Assembly (NCBI RefSeq): GCF_001422205.1
Contig: NZ_LMMJ01000010.1
Location: forward strand, 186,001-250,000
DNA from: Curtobacterium sp. Leaf261
Lineage (GTDB): Bacteria > Actinomycetota > Actinomycetes > Actinomycetales > Microbacteriaceae
Length of the DNA stretch: 64,000 nucleotides
Direction of reading: 5' to 3'
Made by a program: the position numbers and the translations under genes. Shown here piece by piece: positions 50,963 to 58,751 of the stretch (its first letter is position 1; the number at the start of each line of letters is the position of its first letter). A model generated the notes under the pieces. It searched no databases, was not told the origin of the DNA, and saw only the letters and a program-made list of their open reading frames with translations.

Positions 50963-51955
50963 TCACGGGGCGGGCGGGATGATCGCCACCGCCGGCCCGT
51001 AGTCGGCGACGGTGGTCGTGCTCTGCACCGTGCCGTCGGGTGCCGTCTGCCGGATCGTGATCGTGTGGGCGCCAGCGCCGATGGCCGTGATCTCGGTCCG
51101 CCATGCCCCGTCGCGGACGACGAGAGGACCGGCGATCACGGCGTCCCCCACGAGCAGATCGATGGTGGACCCGGTGACTCCCGTCCCGCTCACGACGGCG
51201 TTCTCCGTGACGTCCGCGGAGAAGGACACGGTGCCGGACAGCGCAGGGTCGTTCGGTGGCTCCTCAGAGGTGATCTGCGAGAGCGGGACACCGCGGACGT
51301 CGAACTCCGTTCGTCCGAGATCGACGCGGAGGGAATCGGTCCCGAGGGCTCCGGCTGCGATGCCCAGTTCCCATGTACCGTCCGGGCGGACCTGGCTGGT
51401 GCCGTACTCGGTGAACTGCAGGGCGCGGCTGACGTGCACCGTGGCCCCCTGCGGCGCACTCCCGTGGACGCGGACCGATCCGTCGGCCGCGCGGACGCCG
51501 TACGCGGTGAAGCCTGATCCGGTTCCGACCGTCGCGGTCAAGGTCGGGGCGGTGGCGAGTTCGACGAGGTTGAACTGGTCGTTGTTGTACAGCTCGACGG
51601 AGATGGTGTTCATACCGGGTCGGAGTGCCGGGGTCGTCGCAGTCCACGATCCCGACCCGCTCACATCGACGATCTGTGTGTCGTTGATGATCGCCCATGC
51701 GCCGGGCCCGGTGAACGTGGCCGTGCCCGAGATCGTGGCGGTCATCGCAGTCTGGTCGACGCTGTCGAGTCGCGCCGTGATCGACTCGCCCGCCTCCGGC
51801 CGTGTCTCGCTCGTCGAGACGCTCCTGGTCGAACCACTGGTCGAGTCGGAATGCGAGGTCGGGACGGACGGCTGCGACGCGGCGAACGCGACGGCAGGGG
51901 TGATGATCGCGATCCCGAGGCCGACGAGCAGCGCACCGCGGAGGTATGAGTTCAT
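50963..51955 (-). CDS. secreted Ig-like-domain protein, 330 aa
   Basis: Signal peptide MNSYLRGALLVGLGIAIITP to about residue 27, then a Ser/Thr-rich stretch (about 30-55) and beta-rich Ig-like modules. The phrases TATISGTATFTGPGAW, NTISVELYNND, GSAPQGATVHVSRA and VSGTGVTGSTIDLLVG recur in bacterial Ig-like domains of extracellular proteins. The ATG at 51955 is preferred because the in-frame ATG at 51994 lies upstream of the AT-rich promoter element. The downstream gene (50062-50862) also has two Ig-like repeats. It is divergent from the NatA-like gene. No anchor or enzyme motif is seen. Confidence 0.83.
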   Translation of the reverse strand: MNSYLRGALLVGLGIAIITPAVAFAASQPSVPTSHSDSTSGSTRSVSTSETRPEAGESITARLDSVDQTAMTATISGTATFTGPGAWAIINDTQIVDVSGSGSWTATTPALRPGMNTISVELYNNDQFNLVELATAPTLTATVGTGSGFTAYGVRAADGSVRVHGSAPQGATVHVSRALQFTEYGTSQVRPDGTWELGIAAGALGTDSLRVDLGRTEFDVRGVPLSQITSEEPPNDPALSGTVSFSADVTENAVVSGTGVTGSTIDLLVGDAVIAGPLVVRDGAWRTEITAIGAGAHTITIRQTAPDGTVQSTTTVADYGPAVAIIPPAP

Positions 51956-51990
51956 GCACCCATGATCCCTGAGTGAAATATTGTTCTTGT

Positions 51991-52031
51991 GCATGTGATG
52001 TCACTGCGATGTCGGGTGCTGTCGGTAGGAT
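51991..52031 (+). promoter_or_regulatory. natA-like gene promoter region with GCATGTGAT element
   Basis: GCATGTGATGTCACT (51991-52005) shares GCATGTGAT with the upstream part of the BY-kinase promoter. A -10 box TAGGAT (52026-52031) follows, with AAAGGAG before the GTG at 52063. On the minus strand the same AT-rich stretch holds the divergent gene's CAATAT box. Confidence 0.45.
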
Positions 52032-52062
52032 CGGCCCCCACCGTCTCCCGAAAGGAGCCCCC

Positions 52063-53160
52063 GTGTCCGGAGCCGTCATCGCCGTGCGCGACTTCGTGAT
52101 GCGCTTCGGCGACCGTGACGTCGTCGACCATCTGTCCTTCGACGTCGCCGCGGGCGAGACCTTCGGGCTCCTCGGCAGCAACGGCTCCGGCAAGACGACG
52201 ACGATCCGCGCGCTGCTCGGCATCACCGAGCCGACGTCCGGCACGCTGACGATCGACGGCGAGCGCTACCGGGCGAGCGCCGGTGGTGGCATCGGCTACC
52301 TGCCCGAGGAGCGCGGGCTCTACCGCAAGGAGACCGTGCTCGACGTCATGGCGTACTTCGCGCGGCTCAAGGGCATGTCCTCGCGGCACGCCGTCACGTG
52401 GTCGCAGGCGTACCTCGAGCGGGTCGGGCTCGCGGACAAGGGCCGGCTCCGCGTCGACAAGCTCTCCGGCGGACAGCAGCAGAAGGTACAGCTCGGCATC
52501 ACGATCATGGACCGACCGCGTCTGATGATCCTCGACGAGCCGACGAAGGGCCTCGACCCGGTCAACCGGCGGCTGCTCCTCGACCTCGTCGACGAGCGCA
52601 AGGCCGACGGCGCGACGGTGGTGCTCGTCACGCACCACATGGACGAGGTCGAGCGGCTCTGCGACCGGATCCTCCTCCTCAAGGACGGCAACGCCGCCGC
52701 CTACGGAACCATCCCCGAGGTGCAGGACGCCTTCGGCGGTGCCGTCGCACGGGTGCACTGCAGCGGTGAGGTCCCGCCGAGCCCGCTCTACACGATCACC
52801 CGGCAGGAGGGCCGTGTCGCCGACCTCGTGCCGACGGCACCGACCGACGGCGCGGACATCCTCGCCAGCCTGGTGGCCGCAGGCGTCGGCGTCACCGGCT
52901 TCGAGATGCGGCGGATCCCCCTCGACGAGATCTTCGTGCAGGTGTACGGCCACGACGCCGAGGTCGACGCGCTGCGGGCAGAGGGCGCGCGTCCGCCAGG
53001 CGGCTCGCCGCCGGCACGCGGTGACGACGAACAGCCGGGAGGCGCGACTCGCCATCCCGGGGACGCGAGCGTCAACGACGGGGCCGGGTCGGGCCTCCCG
53101 TCCGGTTCCGCGACGTCGGCGGACGCGACCGCGCCGTCCGAGACCGAGGTGTCCCGATGA
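52063..53160 (+). CDS. ABC transporter ATPase (NatA-like), 365 aa
   Basis: ATP-binding subunit of an exporter of the NatAB type. Walker A is GSNGSGKTT (about residues 40-48), signature LSGGQQQKVQLG and Walker B LMILDEPTKGLDP. The PVNRRLLLDLVDE that follows and the DUF4162-like C-terminal part (about 225-310) are typical of NatA relatives. A low-complexity tail (about 310-365), poor in hydrophobic residues, contains EQPGGATRHPGD, encoded by a CCGGGAGGC motif, and is probably dispensable. The GTG at 52063 has AAAGGAG upstream. It is translationally coupled to the permease gene (ATGA overlap). Confidence 0.93.
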   Translation: MSGAVIAVRDFVMRFGDRDVVDHLSFDVAAGETFGLLGSNGSGKTTTIRALLGITEPTSGTLTIDGERYRASAGGGIGYLPEERGLYRKETVLDVMAYFARLKGMSSRHAVTWSQAYLERVGLADKGRLRVDKLSGGQQQKVQLGITIMDRPRLMILDEPTKGLDPVNRRLLLDLVDERKADGATVVLVTHHMDEVERLCDRILLLKDGNAAAYGTIPEVQDAFGGAVARVHCSGEVPPSPLYTITRQEGRVADLVPTAPTDGADILASLVAAGVGVTGFEMRRIPLDEIFVQVYGHDAEVDALRAEGARPPGGSPPARGDDEQPGGATRHPGDASVNDGAGSGLPSGSATSADATAPSETEVSR

Positions 53161-54425
53161 GCCGCGGTCGTCGGGGTGGTTCGGGACGGCGCGCTGGCTC
53201 GGGCCGGCTGGGGACGGTGGTCCGGTTCGAGTTCGTCCGGGCGATCAAGAAGCCCTCGTTCTGGATCGGGACCCTCGCCCTGCCACTGCTCATCGTCGTC
53301 GTGGGGGTGCTCGTCGGGGTCGGGAACGCCGCCGGTGCGGACTCCGTCACCACGAGCTCGAGCGCGGCGAAGGTGCCGTTCGAGTACGTCGACCACTCGG
53401 GTCTCGTCTCGCCCCGCGTCGCCGCACGGTGGGGTGGGACACCGGTCGAGGACGCCACGGCCGCGATCGCGAAGGTCCGGGCGGGTGAACTCGACGCGTT
53501 CGTGGACTACCCGGAGTCGCCGTCCTCGCAGTCCATCGAGGTCGCCGCGAAGGACGACGGCCTGTTCGCGAACGCCAAGTACGGCAACCTCGCGACGAAG
53601 GTCCTCGAGGCGAGCGTGGCCGCCAAGGTCGGCGATCCGCAGGCCGTGAAGCTGCTGCAGGTCACCCCGGACACCACCATCACCGCGTACTCCGGCGGCA
53701 AGACGGCGTCCGGGTGGGCGTCGATCATCCCGCCGCTGCTGTTCGCCGCGGCGTTCTTCGGGCTTGTCCTGCTGCTTGCCGCACGCATGGTGACGGTGGT
53801 GGTCGAGGAGAAGGAGAACCGCATCTCCGAGATGATCCTGACGACGCTCGACGCCACCGTGCTCGTCCGAGGCAAGGTCATCGCGATGCTGCTCGTCGGG
53901 CTCGTGCAGTCCGCGGTCTTCATGATCCCCGCGCTCGGCACGGTCGGTCTCGTCCTGCCGCTGCTCTCCCGCTCGGTCGGTCCGATCCCGGTCGACCCGT
54001 GGCGGATGGTGGTCGGTGCGCTCCTGCTCGTGGGCGGTGTGCTCCTGGCATCGTCGCTGTTCGTCACCGTCGGGGCCGCCGTCCCGACGATCAAGGACGC
54101 CAGCGCCCTGCAGTCCGTGGCGCTGTTCTCCGTGCTGATCCCGCTCTACGCCGCGTTCTTCGTGCTCACCAACCCGCACTCGCCGATCACCGCGGTCTTC
54201 ACGTACTTCCCGACGTTCACACCCGTCACCGCGATGCTCCGGAACGCCGTCGGGACCCTGTCCCCGCTCGAGTCCGTGGTCTGCATCGTGGAGCTCTTCG
54301 TCGTGGCGTTCCTCGTGCTGCAGTTCGCGACGTTCCTGTTCCGGCACTCGGTGGCGCAGTACGGCTCGAAGGTGTCGTGGCGGCAGGTGCGGGCGTGGCG
54401 TCGCTCTGCCGGCGGCTCGGTGTGA
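53157..54425 (+). CDS. ABC transporter permease (NatB-like), 422 aa
   Basis: Membrane subunit paired with the preceding ATPase. A basic N-terminus is followed by helix 1 (FWIGTLALPLLIVVVGVLVGVG). A large external domain (about residues 65-180) follows, then five helices near the C-terminus. The cytoplasmic EEKENRISEMILTTLDATVLVRGKVIAML motif (about 220-248) is characteristic of ABC-2/NatB-type permeases. NatAB in Bacillus exports Na+; relatives may export peptides or lipids, so the substrate is open. The gene precedes the LCP/exopolysaccharide genes but is separated from them by their own promoter. Confidence 0.92.
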   Translation: MSRGRRGGSGRRAGSGRLGTVVRFEFVRAIKKPSFWIGTLALPLLIVVVGVLVGVGNAAGADSVTTSSSAAKVPFEYVDHSGLVSPRVAARWGGTPVEDATAAIAKVRAGELDAFVDYPESPSSQSIEVAAKDDGLFANAKYGNLATKVLEASVAAKVGDPQAVKLLQVTPDTTITAYSGGKTASGWASIIPPLLFAAAFFGLVLLLAARMVTVVVEEKENRISEMILTTLDATVLVRGKVIAMLLVGLVQSAVFMIPALGTVGLVLPLLSRSVGPIPVDPWRMVVGALLLVGGVLLASSLFVTVGAAVPTIKDASALQSVALFSVLIPLYAAFFVLTNPHSPITAVFTYFPTFTPVTAMLRNAVGTLSPLESVVCIVELFVVAFLVLQFATFLFRHSVAQYGSKVSWRQVRAWRRSAGGSV

Positions 54426-54447
54426 TACTTGTATTTCATCTATGATT

Positions 54448-54456
54448 TGATATATT
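54448..54456 (+). promoter_or_regulatory. AT-rich extended -10 promoter of the LCP gene
   Basis: TGATATATT lies in an AT-rich stretch (54426-54461), related to the TGATATTCT boxes at 33380, 55565 and 60047. A hairpin GCAGGCC...GGCCTGC follows in the leader, then AGGAG before the ATG at 54527. Confidence 0.5.
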
Positions 54457-54526
54457 TGTAGCAGGCCCTCCCGGCCTGCAGCCTTCTCCGATCCGGACGC
54501 TGCTCTTCCGGATCCCAGGAGCAGAC

Positions 54527-55537
54527 ATGTCACACGGACGCCGTAGGCTCGAACGTCCCAGTCGTCGACGTAGGACGCTCATCGGTGCAATCATCGCTCT
54601 GGGATCGCTCCTCGGGGTGGCTCTGGTCTTGAGCATCGTCTCGTCGCTGTTCGTCGGGAACCTCGTGAGCGCCTACGACTCACGGTCGACCAAGGTGCAC
54701 CACGCGATCCCGACGACGAATCGTCCCGCCCCGCTCGACTCGACAGCGATGAACATCCTGCTCATCGGATCGGACTCGCGCGCCCGCCTCAGCCCGGACG
54801 GCGACCACCCTGCGGGGAGTCGTGCCGACGCGCTGATGCTCGTCCATCTGGATGCCGACCGCAAGGCGGTGTTCGTGATGTCGATCATGCGCGACTCGTG
54901 GGTCGACATCCCGGGGTACGGAATGGCCAAGATCAACGCTGCGTACAGCCTGGGTGGGATCCCGCTCACCGTGCAGACGGTCGAGCGACTCGTGGACGTC
55001 CCCATCGACCACGTCGCCGAGATCGACTTCCAGGGGTTCCGGGACATGACGAACGCGCTCGGCGGGGTGACGGTCGACTCCACCTACGGGTTCGATGCCC
55101 GAGGGCACCGCATCGTCCCCGGGGCGAATGAGCTCGACGGTGACGCAGCTCTGGCGTTCGTCCGAGAGCGGTACGCCTTCCCGGACGCGGACCACCAGCG
55201 CGTCCGGAACCAGCAGGCGTTCATCCGCGGGCTCGTCGCCGGTGTGATCAGCCGAGGGACACTGACGAACCCGGGCCGCATCGCGGACTTCGTCACGGCG
55301 ACGAGTTCGTCGCTGACGATCGACTCGGGGCTCACGTTCCGCACCCTGGCGGACATCGGGTGGAGCCTCCGACACCTGACGGCGGACGACCTGACGACCT
55401 TCACGATGCCCGTGGCGGGTGGCGGCACGTCGGCGGACGGCCAGTCGTACGTCTCGGTGGACGAGGGCGCACAGGACTCGCTCCGGGCCGCGCTCCGCTC
55501 CGACGGTCTCGGTGCGTGGCTCGCTGCTCGCTCCTGA
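54527..55537 (+). CDS. LytR-CpsA-Psr (LCP) family protein, 336 aa
   Basis: Membrane-anchored ligase that attaches polymers such as teichoic acid, arabinogalactan or capsule to peptidoglycan. A basic N-terminus and one membrane helix (about residues 20-45) precede the LCP domain (about 75-225). That domain starts with MNILLIGSDSRA and holds RADALMLVHLDADRK, SIMRDSWVDIPGYGMAKINAAYSLGG and HVAEIDFQGFRDMTNALGGV. FVRERYAFPDADHQRVRNQQAFI closes it. The Arg and Asp residues that bind the polyprenyl pyrophosphate are kept. First gene of the polysaccharide locus, so it likely anchors the polymer made by the following genes. Confidence 0.95.
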   Translation: MSHGRRRLERPSRRRRTLIGAIIALGSLLGVALVLSIVSSLFVGNLVSAYDSRSTKVHHAIPTTNRPAPLDSTAMNILLIGSDSRARLSPDGDHPAGSRADALMLVHLDADRKAVFVMSIMRDSWVDIPGYGMAKINAAYSLGGIPLTVQTVERLVDVPIDHVAEIDFQGFRDMTNALGGVTVDSTYGFDARGHRIVPGANELDGDAALAFVRERYAFPDADHQRVRNQQAFIRGLVAGVISRGTLTNPGRIADFVTATSSSLTIDSGLTFRTLADIGWSLRHLTADDLTTFTMPVAGGGTSADGQSYVSVDEGAQDSLRAALRSDGLGAWLAARS

Positions 55538-55545
55538 TCATGACT

Positions 55546-55573
55546 GTCACATTGATATTGCATGTGATATTCT
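55546..55573 (+). promoter_or_regulatory. AT-rich extended -10 promoter of the BY-kinase operon
   Basis: TGTCACATTGATATTGCATG runs into TGATATTCT (55565-55573). TGATATT occurs twice, at 55553 and 55565. Identical nonamers lie at 33380 and 60047. The GC content is far below that of the flanking genes. Confidence 0.6.
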
Positions 55574-55617
55574 GACTACAGCAGCACAACCCGCTCGCGC
55601 TCCCGGAAGGTCACCCC

Positions 55618-57039
55618 TTGGATCTCATCGACTACGCTCACGTCCTCCGCAAGAACCTGTTGCTCCTGATCGCGACGACCCTCGTCGGCATGGGCGCCGC
55701 GGGTGGCATCGCCGCCGCGCAGACGCCGACGTTCACCGCCACGACCGAGCTGTACGTCTCGGTGCGGTTCGGGAGCGAGGTCGCGAGCGTGGAGCTCGCC
55801 GACGGTTCCGCCTTCGCACGGCAGGCGGTCCTGTCGTTCATCGACGTGGTGGACAGCGAAGTCGTGCTCGGCCGGGCCGAGAAGAACCTCGACTTCCCCG
55901 CGAGCACGGCTGACTTGGCGAAGGTCGTCCGAGCGAGTTCACCCGCGAACACGGTCGTCGTCGAGATCGCGGCGGACGACGCGGATCCTGCACATGCCGC
56001 CGCGATCGCGAACGCGGTGGGCAAGGCCCTCGCGGAGACGATCCAGGAGGACCTGGAGGCCCCTGCCGGGGGTGGTCCGTCGCGGATCAACGTGAAGACG
56101 ATCCAACCCGCTCCCGTCCCCTCGATCCCGAGTGCTCCGGAGGTCGAACTCATGATCGCCATCGGGGCTGCGCTGGGACTCGCGCTCGGTGTCACGGCAG
56201 CGATGCTGCGAACCGTGCTCGACACCCGCATCCGCAGGGCCAGCGATCTCGAGGAGGCGACCAGACTGCCGATCCTCGGCACGATCGGCTTCGACCCGGA
56301 CGCCGCGGTCCGACCCCTGGTCGTGCACGAGGAACCTCGCAGCCCGAAGGCCGAGGCGTTCCGGCGGCTCCGCACGAGCCTGCAGTTCCTGAACGTCGGG
56401 GATTCACCGAACACGTTCCTCGTCACCAGCTCGACACCGAGCGAGGGCAAGACCTACATGTCGGCGAACATCGCGCTCGCCCTCGCCGAGACCGGTGCCA
56501 GCGTGGTCCTCGTCGACGCCGACCTCCGACGACCACGTGTCGCCCAGCGGTTCGGCGTCGAGGGGGGTGCCGGCCTCACCGACCTGCTGATCGGCCGTGC
56601 CGAGTTCGAGGACGTGATCCAGCCCTGGGGAACGGGCGGTCTCAGCCTCCTCGCGTCCGGACGCGTTCCGCCGAATCCGAGCGAGTTGCTCGGATCCGTC
56701 GCGATGGAAGAGACCGTCCGCGCGCTCGAAGCCGCGTTCGACTACGTCGTGATCGACGCGCCACCCGTGCTCGTCGTGACCGATGCCACCGTGCTCAGCC
56801 GACTCGCTGGCGTCCTGCTCGTGGCTGCAGCGAACAAGGTCCGGAAGCCAGAGCTCGTCGCAGCACTCCGTGTCCTCGAGGGGGTGAGCGCGACGGTGCA
56901 CGGCGCCGTCGCCACCATGCTCCCCTCGCGCGGACCCGATGCGGACGCCTACGCGGAGCACCTCTACTACGGCGAGGACGCCGAGATCGCAGCCGCCCCG
57001 GTGACGCGCGGCCGCGCCAGGCGCGGGGTCCGCGCATGA
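55618..57039 (+). CDS. polysaccharide-synthesis tyrosine autokinase (Wzz-BY-kinase fusion), 473 aa
   Basis: Controls chain length and export of an extracellular polysaccharide. The N-terminal Wzz part has helix 1 (NLLLLIATTLVGMGAAGGIAA) and helix 2 (ELMIAIGAALGLALGVTAAML, about residue 180). The cytoplasmic BY-kinase follows, with Walker A SSTPSEGKT (about 270-279), Walker A' VVLVDADLRRPR and Walker B YVVIDAPPV. The C-terminal Tyr cluster is short (YAEHLYYGED). The start is TTG at 55618, with GGAAGG 7 nt upstream. It overlaps the phosphatase gene by 4 nt; kinase and phosphatase likely form a phosphorylation cycle. Confidence 0.94.
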   Translation: MDLIDYAHVLRKNLLLLIATTLVGMGAAGGIAAAQTPTFTATTELYVSVRFGSEVASVELADGSAFARQAVLSFIDVVDSEVVLGRAEKNLDFPASTADLAKVVRASSPANTVVVEIAADDADPAHAAAIANAVGKALAETIQEDLEAPAGGGPSRINVKTIQPAPVPSIPSAPEVELMIAIGAALGLALGVTAAMLRTVLDTRIRRASDLEEATRLPILGTIGFDPDAAVRPLVVHEEPRSPKAEAFRRLRTSLQFLNVGDSPNTFLVTSSTPSEGKTYMSANIALALAETGASVVLVDADLRRPRVAQRFGVEGGAGLTDLLIGRAEFEDVIQPWGTGGLSLLASGRVPPNPSELLGSVAMEETVRALEAAFDYVVIDAPPVLVVTDATVLSRLAGVLLVAAANKVRKPELVAALRVLEGVSATVHGAVATMLPSRGPDADAYAEHLYYGEDAEIAAAPVTRGRARRGVRA

Positions 57040-57635
57040 CGACGAGCGATCTCGACGCCTCCCTTCGTGTGCTCGTCGTCTGCACTGGCAACGTGTGCCG
57101 GTCACCCCTGACCGCACAGCTGCTCCGTCAAGCGGTGCGTGACCTGCCTGTCGTCGTCGACTCGGCCGGAACCGGAGCGCTCGTCGGCGAGCCGATGCCG
57201 CCCGAGTCGCTGCGGATCGCCGCCGACCTGGACCTCGACGATGCGCCCTGGCACCGGGGGGCTCAGCTCGCCCGGCAGTCCATCGCCGCAGCGGACCTCG
57301 TCCTCACGGCAACCCGGTCGCACCGTCGGTTCGTCGCAGAGACCGAACCGCGCGCCGTTCGCTACACCTTCACGATCCGCGAGTTCAGCCGACTCGTCGA
57401 CACCTCCGCTCCCGGTCCTCGACGCGGCGGGACGACGGCACGAGAGCGGTTCGCGAACGCGGTCCGAGCCGTTGCGGCGAGTCGTGCGTCCGTGCGTCAG
57501 AACGTGCGGCACGACGACGACCTCCTCGATCCGTTCCGGCAGGCCACGCACGTCTACGAGCAGTCCGCCCGCGAGATCACGGACGCTCTGCCGCCCATCG
57601 TCGCGAGCCTCCGCTCGGTATTCATCCAGCCCTGA
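57036..57635 (+). CDS. low-molecular-weight protein-tyrosine phosphatase, 199 aa
   Basis: Removes phosphate from the Tyr cluster of the upstream BY-kinase, as in Wzb/Wzc pairs (known for the family; here inferred). The CX5R loop is C16-TGNVC-R22-S, and the general-acid Asp is in LDPF (about residue 165) near the C-terminus. An extended middle region (about 95-140; SAPGPRRGGTTARERF) makes it longer than classic 150-residue enzymes, as in many actinobacterial relatives. ATG 57036 overlaps the kinase stop. galE follows after 23 bp. Confidence 0.94.
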   Translation: MTTSDLDASLRVLVVCTGNVCRSPLTAQLLRQAVRDLPVVVDSAGTGALVGEPMPPESLRIAADLDLDDAPWHRGAQLARQSIAAADLVLTATRSHRRFVAETEPRAVRYTFTIREFSRLVDTSAPGPRRGGTTARERFANAVRAVAASRASVRQNVRHDDDLLDPFRQATHVYEQSAREITDALPPIVASLRSVFIQP

Positions 57636-57658
57636 CCACGATCACATCCGGAGGCTTC

Positions 57659-58630
57659 ATGTCGCTCCTCATCACCGGGGGTGCCGGGTACATCGGCTCC
57701 CACGTCGTCGATCTCCTCGAACAGCGGGGTGAACGGGTCGTCGTCCTCGACGACCTGTCCTCAGGCGTGGCCGATCGGCTGCGCGCACCACTCAACAGGT
57801 GCGATCTCGCCGCACCCCACGCCGGCTTCGAGGTGGCGGCGATGATGCGGGCGCACCACGTGACCGGGGTCGTGCACCTCGCCGCGCTCAAGGACGTCGG
57901 AGAGTCGATGGCCGACCCCGAATCCTACTGGCGGGTCAACGTGCACGGCCTCGGCACCCTCCTCTCCGCGATGCGTACCGTCGGCGTGCGGGACCTCGTC
58001 TTCTCGTCATCCGCGGCCGTGTACGGCGACGCAGACGGCGCAGCCGTCTCCGAGGACGGACCGTGCGCCCCCATGAACCCCTACGGAGAGTCGAAGCTCG
58101 TCGGCGAGTGGATGCTCGCAGCAGCGGCGCGGGCATGGGGGCTCCGGTACGCCGCCCTCCGGTACTTCAACGTCGCGGGGTCCGGGTCGCCCGAGCTGGC
58201 CGATCGCGGTCGGAAGAACCTGATCCCGATCATCATCGACGAGATCCGGAACGGTCGCTCCCCGCAGGTGTTCGGCACCGGCCACGGAACCCGCGACGGG
58301 TCCTGCGTGCGTGACTACGTGCACGTGCTGGACCTCGCGAACGCACACCTCGACGCCCTCGACGCGATCTGCTCGGGCCGGTTCACCGGGGGCGCCGTCA
58401 ACATCGGATCCGGCACCGGAGCGACGGTGCTCGAGGTGGTCCGAGCGGTCGGTGCCGAGCTCGGGACCACCGTCTCGCCCATCGTCGTCGAGGCACGGGC
58501 GGGCGATCCCGCGGCCCTCGTCGCCGATGTGTCCCGCGCTGCGGACGTCCTCGGGTGGCACCCGCTGCTCGGACTCGACCGTATCGTCGAGTCCGCCGTG
58601 GCAGGGACGCTGGCCACCGCCACGGCCTGA
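57659..58630 (+). CDS. galE: UDP-glucose 4-epimerase, 323 aa
   Basis: Interconverts UDP-glucose and UDP-galactose, supplying galactose units for the polysaccharide and perhaps processing galactose from LacZ. The extended SDR pattern is complete: GGAGYIG at residues 7-13, LDDLSSG, VVHLAALKDVGES and FSSSAAVYGD. The catalytic Y142-GES-K146 follows, then YFNVAGS and the C-terminal RDGSCVRDYVHVLDLANAH. GGAGG lies 5 nt before the ATG. It is the last gene of the BY-kinase operon and is followed by a strong hairpin. Confidence 0.94.
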   Translation: MSLLITGGAGYIGSHVVDLLEQRGERVVVLDDLSSGVADRLRAPLNRCDLAAPHAGFEVAAMMRAHHVTGVVHLAALKDVGESMADPESYWRVNVHGLGTLLSAMRTVGVRDLVFSSSAAVYGDADGAAVSEDGPCAPMNPYGESKLVGEWMLAAAARAWGLRYAALRYFNVAGSGSPELADRGRKNLIPIIIDEIRNGRSPQVFGTGHGTRDGSCVRDYVHVLDLANAHLDALDAICSGRFTGGAVNIGSGTGATVLEVVRAVGAELGTTVSPIVVEARAGDPAALVADVSRAADVLGWHPLLGLDRIVESAVAGTLATATA

Positions 58631-58651
58631 TGTCGGCCCGGTCGGGCCATC

Positions 58652-58702
58652 GACGAAGACCCCCGGTCATCCATGAACCACGGATCACCGGGGGTCTTCG
58701 TC
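58652..58702. terminator. bidirectional terminator hairpin
   Basis: GACGAAGACCCCCGGT (58652-58667) and ACCGGGGGTCTTCGTC (58687-58702) form a perfect 16-bp stem between the convergent galE and flippase genes. Strongest simple hairpin in the exopolysaccharide region. Confidence 0.85.
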
Positions 58703-58751
58703 GTCCCCGGCCCGCGACGCCTGGTCGGCCATCCGGAACGCACCGGGCGCC

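Noticed and set aside
50963..51994. Longer start (51994) for the secreted Ig-like protein
   Set aside because: It lies upstream of the predicted -10 and would bury the signal peptide; ATG 51955 gives a clean signal sequence.
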